A stretch of 64,000 nt of DNA from Theropithecus gelada (GCF_003255815.1 NC_037680.1:24644470-24708469), one strand, 5' to 3'. Positions 11,184 to 23,474 are shown, counted from the stretch's first letter. Translations and numbers: made by a program. The notes: generated from the sequence alone by a model not told the origin.

Positions 11184-12616
11184 AGAACTCAGGATTAAGA
11201 AACTCACTCAAAAAAGCGCAACTACATGGAAACCAAACAACTTGCTCCTGAATGACTACTGGGTAAATAATGTAATGAAGGGAGAAATAAAACTGTTCTT
11301 TGAAACCAATGAGAACAAATACACAAAGTTCCAGAATCTCTGGGACACATTTAAAGCAGTGTGTAGAGGGAAATTTATAGCACTAAATGCCCACAAGAGA
11401 AAGCAGAAAAGAACCAAAATCAACGCCTGAACATAACAATTAAAAGAAATAGAGAAGCAAGAGAAAACAAATTCAAAAGCTAGCAGAAGGCAAGAAATAG
11501 CTAAGATCAGAGAAGAGCTGAAAGAGATAGAGACACAAAAATAACTTCAAAAAAACCAATGAATCCAGGAGCTGTTTTTTTGAAAATACCAACAAAATTG
11601 ATAGACCACTGGCAAGACTAATAAAGAAGAAAAGAGAGAAGAATCAAATAGATGCAATAAAAATGATAAAGGGGATATCATCACCAATCCCACAGAAATA
11701 CAAACTACCATCAGAGAATACTGTAAACAGCTCTATGCAAATAAACTAGAAAATCTAGAAGAGATGGATAAATTCCTGGACACATACACCCTCCCAAGAT
11801 TAAACCAGAAAGAAGTTGAATCTCTGAATAGACCAATAACCGGCTCTGAAATTGAGGCAATAATTAATAGCCTACCAAACAAAAAAAGTCCAGGACCAGA
11901 TGGATTCATTGCCAAATTCTACCAGAGGTACAAAGAGGAGTTCATACCATTACTTCTGAAATTATTCCAATCAATAGAAAAAGAGGGAATCCTCCCTAAC
12001 TCATTTTATGAGGCTGACATCATCCTGATACCAAAGCCTGGCAGAGACACAACAACAACAAAAAAGAGAATTTTAGACCAATATCCCTGATGAACATCGA
12101 TGCAAAAATCCTCAATAAAATACCAGAAAACCGAATCCAGCAGCACATCAAAAAGCTTATCCACATCAATCAGGTCGGCTTTATCCCTGGGATGCAAGGC
12201 TGGTTCAACATACACAAATCAATAAACATAATCCATCACATAAAAAAACCAATGATAAAACCATATAATTATCTCAGTAGATGCAGAAAAGGCCTTCAAC
12301 AAAATTCAACAGCCCTTCGTGCTAAAAACTCTCAATAAACTAGGTATTGATGGAATGTATCTCAAAATAATAAGAGCTATTTATGACAAACCCACAGCCA
12401 ATATCATACGGAATGGGCAAAAACTGGAAGCATTCCCTTTGAAAACTGGCACAACAATGCCCTCTCTCACCACTCCTATTCAACATAGTGTTGGAAGTTC
12501 TGGCCAGGACAATCAGGCAAGAGAAGGAAATGAAGGGTATTCAAATAGGAAAAGAAGTCAAATTGTCCCTGTTTGCAGATGACATGATTGTATATTTAGA
12601 AAACCCCATCATCTCA
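11184..12616 (+). mobile_element. Inverted 5' arm of the same L1PA (twin priming)
   Basis: Forward-strand ORF2 sequence starts at AGAACTCAGGATTAAG and ends at CCCATCATCTCAG, just past the RT FADD-box region. Relative to an uninterrupted ORF2, the end of this arm and the start of the reverse arm (CTGATAAGCAAC in sense) are separated by only about 17 missing bases. That is the signature of a twin-primed insertion with a small junction deletion. The switch at 11184-11185 shares AG between arms, a two-base microhomology. Confidence 0.93.
11764..12338 (+). pseudogene. L1 ORF2 reverse-transcriptase remnant (broken)
   Basis: Two abutting frames (11764-12090 and 12090-12338) carry L1 RT N-terminal motifs: NKKSPGPDGFIAKFYQ, ILIPKPGRD and QVGFIPGMQGWFNIHKSIN. 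A frame change near 12060-12090 splits them, and another near 12270 leaves the frame before the catalytic region. The FADD box lies in a different frame near 12570-12585. The RT is therefore dead. This is the inverted arm of the L1 at 9031-12616. Confidence 0.92.
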
Positions 12617-13806
12617 GTTGCTAAATATTTACTGGCGAACCACAAATAGTAACTTTCCAAATGAAATGTAAACAAATAATATTTAAGATTTATTTTCTTA
12701 AAAGAGTGGCTGACAATGAAAATTTATTGCCCTATTTATAGGCCAAGATTAATGATGAGATTGATACTAAATGATGGCAAATTACTAAAATAGCATTAGA
12801 AGTTTTTATTATAGGGTTATTTTCATTACATGTGCAAATGCATTGTGCCTATTTGTGAAAATTTAATAGGTATAAAAGAAAAAATAGATTTTGTTTGTAT
12901 ATCTTATTTACAATGTCTCCCTTATTCTTTATATCCATTTTTAGAAAGGTAGTAGTATAGAAACTACGATGTTAGTCAAATTATATTATTACTTGATATG
13001 CAGAATGACTTACGTATTTTGTCCCCCCAAAACACTAATTATTGTAAATCTTCACTGTTTATTCTGCCAACAATCATCTCATTCGATGGTGCAAAATGTT
13101 CCAGGCCTTTTCTAACTCAAAATAAAGTCACACCAGAGTTATCACAGCAATCTTATCCATCCATTGATTTCTCGTCAGCTGAAGGATTGACTTCAAGGCA
13201 TCTTCTAGTTCTTCAGGGTTTTATTTGGATTATAAGATTGAAGGCTTTGTTTCTTTGTATTTCATGAAAGTAATTACTACCGATTCTTCATTCTTGGGAC
13301 ATAGTATTACTAGAGTTGTCAAAGTTCAGCTGGTGATCATGTGAAATAAAAGTGCTTTTGTTTATGGTTCTATCTTCAGGAATCCATTAATAAATCTTTT
13401 CCTATTTTTAATATTTTATCTAAAATCTGTTTTAAAATCACTTAAACATTGCTTTTTACTATATTGATTTTTCCTTTTAGGTGGTTGGTATATTTCATTT
13501 AAAAAATATGATAAATGTTAAGTGTATTGGAAAGTGCCTACATAAAAGTGCTTTATAAAAATATATATTGTTACACTCTTAACAACTTCCAGCAAACAAT
13601 CAAAAATAAATGACTTTTAAAGACTATTTCAACTATATATGGGTTAGAAAATATTTTTCTGTTAATGCAATTTCATCAAGTGGAAACTAAAAAAAATTTC
13701 ATAATTTATATGAAATAAAGGTAACAATAGCTGCTTTAATGTTATATATCAAAATCTTTTGGAATCTTTATCTTTAAAAAAATAACTCTAAATGTTTAAA
13801 TCTAAT
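12617..13806. other. Unmatched AT-rich DNA
   Basis: No repeat family or exon was recognised. An 89-codon frame at 12998-13267 has no recognisable domain and no flanking splice or promoter signal that I can support. Confidence 0.5.
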
Positions 13807-14113
13807 TTATTATTATTATTATTTGAGATGGGGTCTCCTTTTGTTCCCCAGGCTGGAATGCAGTGGTGGGCGCATCACAGCTCACTACAGCCTCAATATT
13901 CCAGGCTCAAGCAAATCTCTTACTTTAGGTTCCAAAGTAGCCGGGACTGCAGACACATCCCACCACACCTGGCTATTTTATTTTTTTACGAAAATTGTTG
14001 AGACAAGTCTCATTATGTTGTCCAGGATGGTCTTTAATTCCTGGGCTCAAGCAGTCTTCCTGCCTCGGCCTCCCAAAATGCTGGGATTATAGGCATTAGC
14101 CACTGCACCCAGC
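13807..14113 (-). mobile_element. AluJ element
   Basis: (TTA)n at 13807-13823 replaces the A-tail, followed by GAGATGGGGTCTC and a full dimer ending CTGCACCCAGCT. Many CpG-decayed positions and J-type states (TTCCAGGCTCAAGC) indicate an old copy. Two overlapping frames here are Alu antisense frames. Confidence 0.93.
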
Positions 14114-15613
14114 TAAAATCTAACAGATTTTATTATTGCACTTGAAACCCAGTTGAATTTGAGTATTTGTGACTTTATCAGATTACTACATTTTTGCATA
14201 TATGGTGGGTTTTTTTCTGGTTAAGCTTGAGAGTTACGAGTTTTGTTTATTTTTGGAAGACAAATATGTGAGTAATAGGGAATAAAGTATTCCCCTCCCT
14301 TGAAGTGTTTTTTGCCTCTTCACCATGAGTATATATAAATGTACTGTATAACCACATAGGAGATCTTGAAACTGCCAGGTTCCTTCTGAACTTAATATAA
14401 TTTTGTTTAATAGAGACACTTGTTGCCGAGATACTTTGAATCCTGGAGAGAGAAACAAAACAAAACTGAAGGTGATGAAATCATAATCAAATTTAAATGT
14501 AGAAAGTAGAATCCGTCATTGAAGAGAGTCCCATATATGCCTTAGCCTCACTCCCACAAAAGTGGATAAAATTTCCTCTCAGAGAAGAGCAATCACTGGT
14601 ACCAGTTTTAAAGAGACAGAAACCTTTCTCAGGGCTAAAAGGCAGCAGTAGTAGTAATAATATCAGTTGGAACCTTGATACACATCAAAGGAAATGAAGC
14701 CCTATGGCTGAAAAAATTACATGGATACCATAGACCAATAATTTTAAATATTAAAAGGCTCTTTTCAAGCTAAGGACAATTTGTAGTTATAAGCAGACAG
14801 CCCAAGGTTAGCTAGTACTAAGAAAAAAATCAGTCCCTTGAATCCAAGACTTTTTTTTTTTTAACCTTCAAGCCTCCTAAGAATTAAAATGACTCATCTA
14901 ATCCTTACTGATTAATGTAATATTTTTCCACAGAAAATATTTTCCTGTATGTACATATACAGAAAATACAGTACATTTCTGAAAATATACAGAAAAATAT
15001 TTTCCTGTATGTGTGTGCTTTCACACCAACTTGTGTACATATATTTAAAATAAAATTTCATCCATCCATTTTTATATATATATTAGAGAGCAGTGCTAAT
15101 TTTTTTTAATAGAAATAGAAATGCATTGTTGATTGGAGGTGTCTCTAGCCTATTTCAAACCTCATGTTTAAGTTGATATTCAAATTTGAAGTCTCATTTT
15201 CTTTCTTAATAAAAGCTATCTCATTTAGCTACCAGTCTATGCTTTCGTTGTGTCAACCTGATAATATAAGCAGATAGAGGTTCTGATTTATGATGGGTTT
15301 TCTTAAAAGATGGCTTGCATGTAACTCCTCAGTCTAGAGCATTTGCTTGCTTGGTTTCTAACAAAGGCTCATTAAAATGAGTGAAACTAATATAAAACTT
15401 ACCTTGAAACAGTTCCCTGGCTGAACTCCACTCTCAAAGGATTTTCTAATTTGCAATTTTTATTTAAGACTTTGACCAAGATATTAAAAAGAAATAACAC
15501 ATAGGACTTTCTGCAAATAGTTGATACTCTTTCAAAAGTAGAATAGATTCATGATACTTGGATTATTAAGACATTCGTGTTCATTTAATTTATTCATAAA
15601 AGAAGAAAATTCA
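14114..15613. other. Unmatched DNA
   Basis: No element was recognised. An imperfect 60-base direct repetition (AGAAAATATTTTCCTGTATGT at 14932-14952, with a one-base-different copy at 14992-15012) is present in an AT-rich part. A T12 run lies near 14850. Confidence 0.5.
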
Positions 15614-15903
15614 GGATGGGCGCAGTGGCTCACGTCTGTAATCCCAGCACTTTGGGAGGCCGAGACGGGTGAATCACCTGAGGTCGGGAGTTCAAGACCA
15701 GCCTGACCAACAAGGAGAAACTCTACTAAAAATAAAAAATTAGCCGGGTGTGGTGGCTCATGCCTGTAATCCCAGCTACTTGGGAGTCTGAGGCAGGAGA
15801 GTCGCTTGAAACCAGGAGGCAGAGGTTGCGGTGAGCCGAGATCACGCCATTGCACTCCAGCATGGGCAACAAGAGAGAAACTCTGACTTAAAAAATAAAA
15901 AGA
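15614..15903 (+). mobile_element. AluS element
   Basis: The body starts GGATGGGCGCAGTGGCTCAC and ends in an A-rich tail (AAAAAATAAAAAGAAAAAG). An imperfect target-site repeat, AAGAAAATTCA at 15603-15613 versus AAAAGAATTCA at 15904-15914, brackets it. The 128-codon reverse frame at 15532-15918 is Alu derived. Confidence 0.95.
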
Positions 15904-15914
15904 AAAAGAATTCA

Positions 15915-18694
15915 ACATGGTTTATCACTAATTAAATGGCATTCTGAAAATTATGATTTAGTAAATATTTGCTACTTCCAAATATTGGGGCTGGTACATA
16001 GATTTGAATAATAAACTAGATTTTGAAACCAGGTGATGATTGGACATATACTTAAAACTTTGCAAGTTTCCCTTTCCTAATATGATTGCTTGATGTGAAC
16101 AAATTAAGCTCCTTGATTATGTTTTTGGCTTCTGTTTTCTCTCATTTTTACAGAGTACAGTTTAAGCATGTATTTATTATCTTCTTCTGTCTGAAGTTTA
16201 AGAAATGAAGCAAAATCCCAGTAAACACCCTTTTTAGTGTCTGAGTTGTACTTCAATTAACTGAGTTTCTGATCAAATTAGGGTGATGATAAGATTAGAT
16301 TTTAACATGTAAAAATGTTTCTAAAATATGTTTGTCATTTTTTCTATCTTAATATACTGAATTTAACATTTTTGTGTAAATTATTGATTTTTACTGTACC
16401 TCAGGGTTGTCAACTTGAACATGAATTATAATTTTTCAAAGCTAGATGGAAAATATTAGGCTATTAATGCTGTAACTTCAGGATGTACATGAGAAGCTGC
16501 TTTATAAACAAATTCCTTAATCAGCTTGTTTTGCTGGATTATTGGCTTCCTCCTCAGAAAAAAAGTATAGAAAATTTCTCTTTAAATCTTATTATTTAAG
16601 GAGGATTTCTATTGGTTGGAATCCACTTAAAGTTTTATTAAAAAATTATAAGTAACTCAAAAAAGAATACATTATTATTAAAACCAGTAACTTTCTAGAT
16701 TTTTGACTTAACTTTTTTAAAAGACAAGAGATGTGGCTAATTTCACGGTTTCTTAGGAAAACAAAGGCCACTAGAGGTTTTGCAATAACTTCTTATTGCC
16801 AACTCCATCTGATTATGGACCCATAAGTGATTTGACACACCAAGGGAGTGACCTAAATCACATTTTGATAATGGACCTACGTACAATAAATTGTCTCCCA
16901 CTTTTACTTTTGTGTGCTGGTTAATAGGGAAATTTGTGTGTAAACTGACTATGTAAGTGACCCTGCTCAGCTACCTAATTATGTACCTATGGCTGAACTG
17001 TCCTAAGTAGAGTTCACCAATGCTTTAACCAAAAAAAAACTAATATGACTAGGTCAACACTGCACCAATAGAAGTTTTATCCCGGGATAGCTCAGACCAC
17101 ACGTGTAGTACAGCAAAAGTGCCATCTGGAAGTAATTCACTGTTATTGCTTCTTATCAGGACTGCTGAGAACTTTTTTTAAAAAATCAAGTATAAATGAA
17201 TCATATAACAGACTGATGTATGCTCATTAAACTATAAAAACTTGTCAGGTGATCATCTTACCATGCAAATTAGAAGTCTTATAGAAGTAAGCTAGATCAT
17301 GTGAGCCCATAGGATGAGCATGACATGTGATGGGAGGAATCAACTGAAATCTGTCTGCATTATACCAGGAAATTACATATTCTACTTAAAGTAAAATAAA
17401 CACTTGACAAAGCTGTTAATCATCCCTAGTGGAAAGGATTTACAGATTCAATATTAAGATGATGAGCTTCCCACTGGTCTTAGAAGCACTGTAGTAAAAT
17501 GAATCCATTTTCCTCTGAAATCATTTAGATAAAAATTATATTCGCATTGAAGAATATGAATGACTTGAATGCTAAAATGTCACTTTAAAAATGCATTGTC
17601 CCTTCTGTGGGCACCTGTTAGATTTCAGTTAATATTTGGTTAAGAAAGAAAGACATCTAAAATCAATCTACTTTCCTGAATGGGGAATAACTAGCCTATA
17701 TATTTTCTGTGAAAAAGAGAGTGATACTAGGACTGACAACAGAGGCAAGTACATACATAGCTCAAATTCACTTCATATTTATGCATGTAACCCAGTCATG
17801 AAATAATACACATTTGCATCTTTAGATTGCTTCACAAAGCCTCCCTCTAACATTTTAGGGTAAATTGAAATAATCTTTCAGTGATAACATATTTGGAAAT
17901 TTACCTGCAGTGATATTGTAGCTGGTAACTCTTATAAAAACAAACAATCTTTAGAAGTTATCCATTCACAAAGAAATTATAGAATTTAGTGATTAAGGAT
18001 GTGTGCAGTGCAGTACAAGTGCATTTGTTTCCTAGGAAACAAACTACTACTGTGCCACTGAAGAAATTTATAAGCATTAAAATATTCTGTAATCAGGCCC
18101 CAGGAGAACATATTAAATTTTTTGAAAGGAATAAATATTTGATGTCCTAACCATTTTTAAAATATACTTGTAGATGAGGCCTGCTGTCAAGGGGCCATGT
18201 TTTTAGGATGAGAAAAAATAATATTATAGATGAGTCAAGAACATGCTTTGACATGGCTAATCCAAGTGGCAGGATTAATCCAGGTATCAGCCTGAAAGAT
18301 TAAAGTCATTCAAAACCATGCAGTGGGAATGACAACTACAATAAGGCAAATGTAAACTAATTTTGAAATAAACACTCAGAAGCAGGGATGGAAGGATATC
18401 AATTTAAAACACAACTTCTTTAAATCAAGAGGGAGCAATGAAAGAAAAAATTAACCTATTATCAGGAAGTGCTATTACAGGTGGCCAGACTAAGCAAGGA
18501 GACATCTACATGATGCTATTTGCTACGTAAAGACAAAACAGTTCCAAAACACTTTTGCATGCCTACCATGGTGCCTGAAATCTTCACTACTCAGTAAGAC
18601 CTATGAGAGGTCTTCTGGATCTTTTTAACTGATGAATGAGGCTAAAAGAGCTTCATATGGGGTTATATTATAGAGGAATAGAGAAGACAAAGAT
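15915..18694. other. Long repeat-poor unmatched stretch
   Basis: About 2.8 kb with no repeat family I recognise and only short frames. Base composition is AT-rich but not low complexity. It is a candidate for unique, possibly conserved, non-coding DNA, which I cannot test here. Confidence 0.5.
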
Positions 18695-18850
18695 TTGGAT
18701 CTAGCCTCAGTGCTCTCATCTGTAAAATAGAGATTATGATATCTACCTCACAGGGTTGTTGAAGGATATGTTATTTTAAGATCCAATAGATGATGTAAAA
18801 TAAATGTCTTGTACATAATAGGTACTCAATACATGGTAATAGCTTTTATC
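18695..18850 (+). mobile_element. MIR fragment
   Basis: The conserved MIR core is clear: CTCATCTGTAAAATAGAGAT, ATCTACCTCACAGGGTTGTTG and a 3' part resembling 'taggtactcaata'. MIRs are ancient tRNA-derived SINEs mobilised by L2. Confidence 0.85.
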
Positions 18851-19079
18851 TTTATCACTGAAAAAAGAGTCAAACATTATTAAGAATTACTTGCATTTAA
18901 GAAATTACTATGCAGGTTGTCTTCATTCTACAAGTGAACTTTTGAAAAGATTAGATGGAAAATATAAACAAATGCGCATATGGTATATAATACATCTGAT
19001 AATTTTTCCTCTGAAGAAAAAATAGAAAAAAATCGGGGAGAGATGGAAGGTTCCATTTTATATATGATGAACAGAGAAG

Positions 19080-19480
19080 GATATTATCTGCATAGAGTGT
19101 TTGAAAAGAGACCTAAAATTTGAAGGGGTAAACGTTCCAATGACTGGCAGAAGAGTATTACAGGTAGAAAAACCCAGTGCAAAGCCATTGAGGATTGAAC
19201 ATGGTTGCTTATGCAAGAAGCAAAAGGAACAATGCATGGTTAAAAACAAAAGTGGAGATAAAACCAGAAAGAAACAAGTTAGGAGGTACTTAGAAGTCAG
19301 CAACTATTAGGGTTTTTAGTCCATAGTAAGGTCTTTGGATGATGTTTTATGTGAGATAAGAAGCTACTAGAAGATTTTGTTCAGATAATAATGTTAGCTA
19401 ACTTGTCTTTGATCCCTGGGGTATAGAGTAGGATGTTTAATTGATGAATGGAGTTGTAAAGCCAAGGAAAGGATTTTAGC
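19080..19480 (-). mobile_element. L2 fragment
   Basis: The forward reading resembles the complement of the L2 3' half: 'gtgcaaagccattgagg' near 19176, then 'tagtaaggtctttggatgatgtttta' near 19325, the equivalent of 'atggtaaggagtttggattttat' in better copies. The 69-codon and 81-codon frames here fall inside this fossil. Confidence 0.55.
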
Positions 19481-20668
19481 ACTGTCCAGCAGGAAATGGA
19501 ATAAGTGACTGGTGTGAGAAGCTATATGCCTTTTACTGTTTGAGGATACTGGGTACCTCTGAGTAGCAGACTTTAAAAGGGAGTGGAAGAGTTTTTTAAA
19601 TCCTGAGGGTTGCATTTTATGGACAATATATGTATCTTCAGGACACAACCTCCAGATATGGAAATAGCATTATGGATAAATGTGGATCTACACATCTATT
19701 TCACGTAGACTTTGTGCTGGAAATATCATTTGTCTTTTTCTCCAATAATCTTGTGTGGCCACAAACACGGGTAGTCACACATGCTCCTCATTAAAGAAAA
19801 AGAAATATTCAGAGGTCAACTTTTGTCATTATCATATCTGCAACATACAGATGGAGAACAGCATGGTGTATGTGGGGAAACAAAATATTTAAAATTTGAG
19901 GCTAGAGCAGGAATTGGGGTTTGTTTTCATTTGGGAAATTGTGAGATATTTTATTTTACAGTCTTGCCTTGTTCAGAAGGCCTCTCAGCCAAGAGAGAAA
20001 ATTATTAAAATTGATCTAAGCAAATACTTTCCAGTGGCAAAGTCCCATGAATATTCGGACACAAGTACTCATTTATTTAATAAGCAAGATATAAAATATA
20101 TAATCAAGGCTCAAAATGAGACTGTACACATTAGAGAAGCAAGTTGAGTAGGATAGTATAAGAAAAAGATTTAAAAATAGATGGCAGATGTAAAATACAT
20201 GTACGTACATGAAAAATCAAAGAAAATAGGCGGCCATTTCATCATGAAATGACATATGAATACCTGTATCAGGCAAGTTAGAACTGTATATATCATGAAA
20301 AGAAATTCTGAATTATTTATGAAGACTCATGTAATTTCTGTTTATCTCATCTACATAAAATACCTACAGTTTGCAGAGCATCTGTATTGGATCTTTGGCA
20401 TTCACTTTGGTATCATACCTAGTTTTTGGCATCTACTCAGGAGAGGACAAGGAATGGAACTAAGGCTGGTGGCATGTTAAGCTGTAGCTGTTTTAGCAGA
20501 AATGCATGATGAGGTTGTAACAAAACCTGATGACTCAGATCCTCTGGCCCCTGATCAGTGAGTTTCATCAAATATATATATATATATGAACACTAACACC
20601 CTACATAATAAAGGAAGAAAAAAAATCATAGTTACAAATTGAAAGTAAAAGTCCCAGCAGGTATTAGA
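19481..20668. other. Unmatched DNA with a short TA repeat
   Basis: No family was recognised apart from (TA)n at 20570-20587. Several frames of 68-84 codons occur on both strands without domains; they overlap each other and look like chance frames. Confidence 0.5.
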
Positions 20669-20999
20669 ATTGCTCTGTCCAAAACAATAACCACTAATCT
20701 TAGGTGACCATGCTATGCCTGAAATGTGGCTGGTCTGAACTGAGATGTTTCGTAAGTGCAAAATACACATTTGATATAGATTACATGCAAAAAAAGAGTG
20801 TAATATATCACATTAATAATTTTATGTTGATTATACTTGAAATGATAATATGAATACTTTTATTTCAGCAAGATATGATTTTAAAATTCAATTCAACTGT
20901 TTCTGTTTACTTTTTAAAAATAACTACTAGAAATTTTAACATTGCATAGAGCTAGTACTTGTGGCTTGCATCATACTTCTATTGGACAATGTTGTATTA
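20669..20999. mobile_element. hAT/Charlie-like non-autonomous DNA transposon fossil
   Basis: The segment begins TGCTCTGTCCAAAAC and ends CTATTGGACAATG, so TGTCCAA and TTGGACA form inverted ends. The interior matches a common mammalian repeat with GAAATGTGGCTGGTC, GAGATGTTTCGTAAGTG and TTAATAATTTTATGTTGATTA. I am confident that it is a dispersed DNA-transposon fossil; the exact family name is not certain. Confidence 0.6.
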
Positions 21000-21015
21000 G
21001 AACTTCATTGGTTTT

Positions 21016-21339
21016 GGCCAGGCGTGTTGGCTCACTTCTGCAATGCTAGGACTTTGGGAGGCCAAGGTGGGTGGGTCACTTGAGGTCAGAGTTCAAGACC
21101 AGCCTGGCCAACATGGTGAAACCCGATCTCTACTAAAAATACAAAAAAATTAGCTGGGTCTGGTAGCAGGTGCCTGTAATCCCTGCTACTTGGGAAGCTG
21201 AGGCAGGAGAATCACTTGAACCTGGGGGCAGAGGTTGCTTTGAGCTGAGATTGTGCCGTTGCACTCTAGCCTGGTAGACAGATTGAAATATTTTTAAATA
21301 TTTTTATTTCAAAAAAAATAAAAAATAAAAAATAAAAAA
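21016..21339 (+). mobile_element. AluS element with an AT-rich disturbed 3' end
   Basis: The target-site repeat AGAACTTCATTG is perfect at 20999-21010 and 21340-21351. The body starts GGCCAGGCGTG. At the junction with the tail, the normal end is replaced by an AT palindromic stretch (GAAATATTTTTAAATATTTT then TATTTC) before A-rich units of AAAAAT. The element joins the DNA-transposon fossil on its left. Confidence 0.95.
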
Positions 21340-21470
21340 AGAACTTCATTGAGCTGGGCTTTAGTTTGGCTGATGAATATACAGGGGGACAAAAAATGTG
21401 TTAGCTAGGATGAAAGAAGTATTACTTTGGTGTCAAATCTGAGTCTAAGTGTATATAAGCTACATACACA

Positions 21471-21832
21471 CAGTCCTTGACTTAATGATGGTTTGATTTA
21501 ACAATTTTCTGACTTTACAATGGTGCAAAATGAATCGCATTCAGTAGAATTTGTACTTTGAGTACTCATAAAAACTTCTGTCTTTCACTTTAAGTAGTGT
21601 TTAATAAATTACATGAGCTACTCAATGCTATTATAAACTAGGCTTTTTGTTAGATGATTTTGCCCAATTGTGGGCTAATGTAAATGTTCTGAGAATGTTT
21701 AAGGTAGGGTAGGGTGAGCTATGATGTTCTGTAGACTAAGTGTACTAAGTGCATTTTTGACTTATGATACTTTCAACTTATGATGAGTTTATCAGGAAAT
21801 AACTCCATCTTTAAGTTGAAGAGCAATTGTAC
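21471..21832. mobile_element. TcMar-Tigger-type non-autonomous element
   Basis: About 360 bases beginning CAGTCCTTGACTTAATGATGG and ending TTAAGTTGAAGAGCAATTG. The interior contains the well-known block TTAATAAATTACATGAG, TAGATGATTTTGCCCAA and TTCAACTTATGATG. The ends are roughly inverted (cttgacttaa versus ttaagttgaag). I place it among the MER2/MER8-like Tigger MITEs, with the family level firmer than the name. Confidence 0.65.
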
Positions 21833-21849
21833 TTTAATACTTATGTCAT

Positions 21850-21975
21850 CATGGATCTTTTATTTAATTTATCTGAAGTTTAGGGACTTTTAATCTATAA
21901 ATAAAAGTAATAATATTGGAGGCTTAAGGTTATGAAATGTACTTAGCACAGTCCCTGTTTCATAATAAGGCACAT
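21850..21975 (+). mobile_element. Degenerate MIR fragment
   Basis: A weak match to the MIR 3' half: ACTTAGCACAGTCCCTG and CATAATAAGGCAC follow a diverged core with TAATCTATAAATAAAAGTAATAAT. Boundaries are approximate. Confidence 0.5.
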
Positions 21976-23158
21976 TTGTTTTTTCTTGTAGGACTAGATA
22001 AAAGAAAACTAAACTCAGCACATCCTCCCTCTAATAGCTAGTATTATGTTGGCAGACATATCTGTTAGTTTCTCTTGGCTTCAGTTAACTAAGATGTAAA
22101 AGGGGGATAATAATCTTATAATTGTTTTGAACATAGATGTCTTTGCAAATGGATTTTCTGAGTTCTTTTTACTTTAAATGTTCAAATATTAATTATTATA
22201 TTTCAGATGACTCAAATATTTAAAATATTCAAAAAAAATCCCAGGAGTCCTGGGATTTTCTTCAGGATTTGAAATTTTTAAAATGTAAGTAAAATCTGGC
22301 AGAAATTATCTACTTGATAAGAATGACATATATTTGACATCATTAAAATAGTGACTAGCATATTTTATCTTCAACCTTTTTAACTAAAATTAAAAGATCT
22401 ACTACTCTTTAATTTTAAAAGCTTTTGTAACATGGCAGGTTTTCTCTGCATTTGAGAAAAATGTTGCAAAATGTTGCCTCCCATAAAGTCATAGATACAT
22501 CTCTTTAAGAACCTGTTTTTGTTATTTTTAAAAGTAAAGAATTTTTTCAATAAATACATTTAACGCTTTCATAGCAACACTGGCTGTAATTTGAAGAGCA
22601 AAATTTGCCTGAAGCCAAAGGAACTTACTTAGCAGACACTTGTGCTAACAATTTAAAGGTTAATTCTCCCCTTTATTTTTTAATAAGATGATAAATGGTT
22701 ATTTCTAAAGTATGTATAGATTGTTCTCCCTTCTTTCCTTTATAAAGCATTGTTACCTAAATATGGAGAGGAAGAAGTGTGGGCAGCTGACCTATGTTCC
22801 ATTTTATCCCCAATTATGGGGGTGAAGGGAGAGTTCACAGGCTAAAAGAAAATAGAAGGAAAGTGACCTGGACCCATGGGCAAATAGACTAACAAACAGC
22901 ATCTACTAGAAAAAAAAAATTCTTAACTATTAAACGTTTTGAGTAGGATGTTCCTGGTTGAGGGCTGCTTATGGAAAAAAAACAACAGTAACAATCAGCC
23001 TAAATCTAGGTAATTATGTCTCCCTAAATGTCATACAAGCTGTATAATATATAATATTAAGATATACACAAAAATAAGATGAAGATATATCATAACTTAA
23101 ATATTCCCTGCTGTGTAAGGTATCCAGCATCTATTAGAGACATCATATATTATATGTG

Positions 23159-23199
<41 letters not shown>

Positions 23200-23345
23200 G
23201 TTATGTGTACAGGGACCTCAGATATCATTCTGAGACAGACAGTGCATTCCAATGTAGATAGAAAGACCCTTGAATACCCACAGTGGTTGTCCCAGATCTC
23301 TCCTCATTTTGCTTGTACTTCTTTATCAATTAATTCTTCTAAATT
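21976..23345. other. Unmatched AT-rich DNA
   Basis: No recognised element apart from the microsatellite at 23159-23199. A small inverted pair, CCCAGGAGTCCTGGG, occurs near 22240. Confidence 0.5.
23159..23199. repeat. (TG)n(TA)n microsatellite
   Basis: About 15 TG units pass directly into TATATATATATG. Compound TG/TA repeats of this kind are usually polymorphic. Confidence 0.97.
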
Positions 23346-23474
23346 TTTTTTTTTATAAAGATGAGGTCTTACTACATTGCCCAGGCTGGACTTGAACTCT
23401 TGAGCTCAAGTGATCCTCCCACCTCAGCCTCCCAAAGTGCTAGGATTACAGCCATGAGACACTGCACCCAGCCT
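23346..23474 (-). mobile_element. Single Alu left monomer (FLAM/AluJ-like)
   Basis: Poly-T, then GATGAGGTCTTACTACATTGC and GCTGGACTTGAACTCTTGAG, ending CTGCACCCAGCC. Only one arm is present and no second monomer follows. It is either a free left monomer or a truncated AluJ. Confidence 0.9.

Larger units (their letters stand above)
9031..11185 (-). mobile_element. L1PA-type element, 3' portion (non-inverted arm)
   Basis: The reverse-strand 3' UTR begins at CTAGGGTACATGTGTGCAAC (9032). It is followed by the 3' UTR, the ORF2 C-terminal region and the thumb/RT-distal region, stopping at GCTTATCAG (11185). No poly-T precedes 9031, so the extreme 3' end and tail are lost or too diverged. The arm is interrupted by an AluY at 9791-10097. 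ORF2 is disabled by stops. The adjoining segment 11184-12616 is the same element in the opposite orientation. Identity to younger L1PA consensus is high enough to place it in the primate era. Confidence 0.95.

Noticed and set aside
11184..12616. Separate forward-strand L1 insertion
   Set aside because: Its end and the start of the reverse arm are adjacent in ORF2 with only about 17 bases missing, so one twin-primed event explains both more simply.
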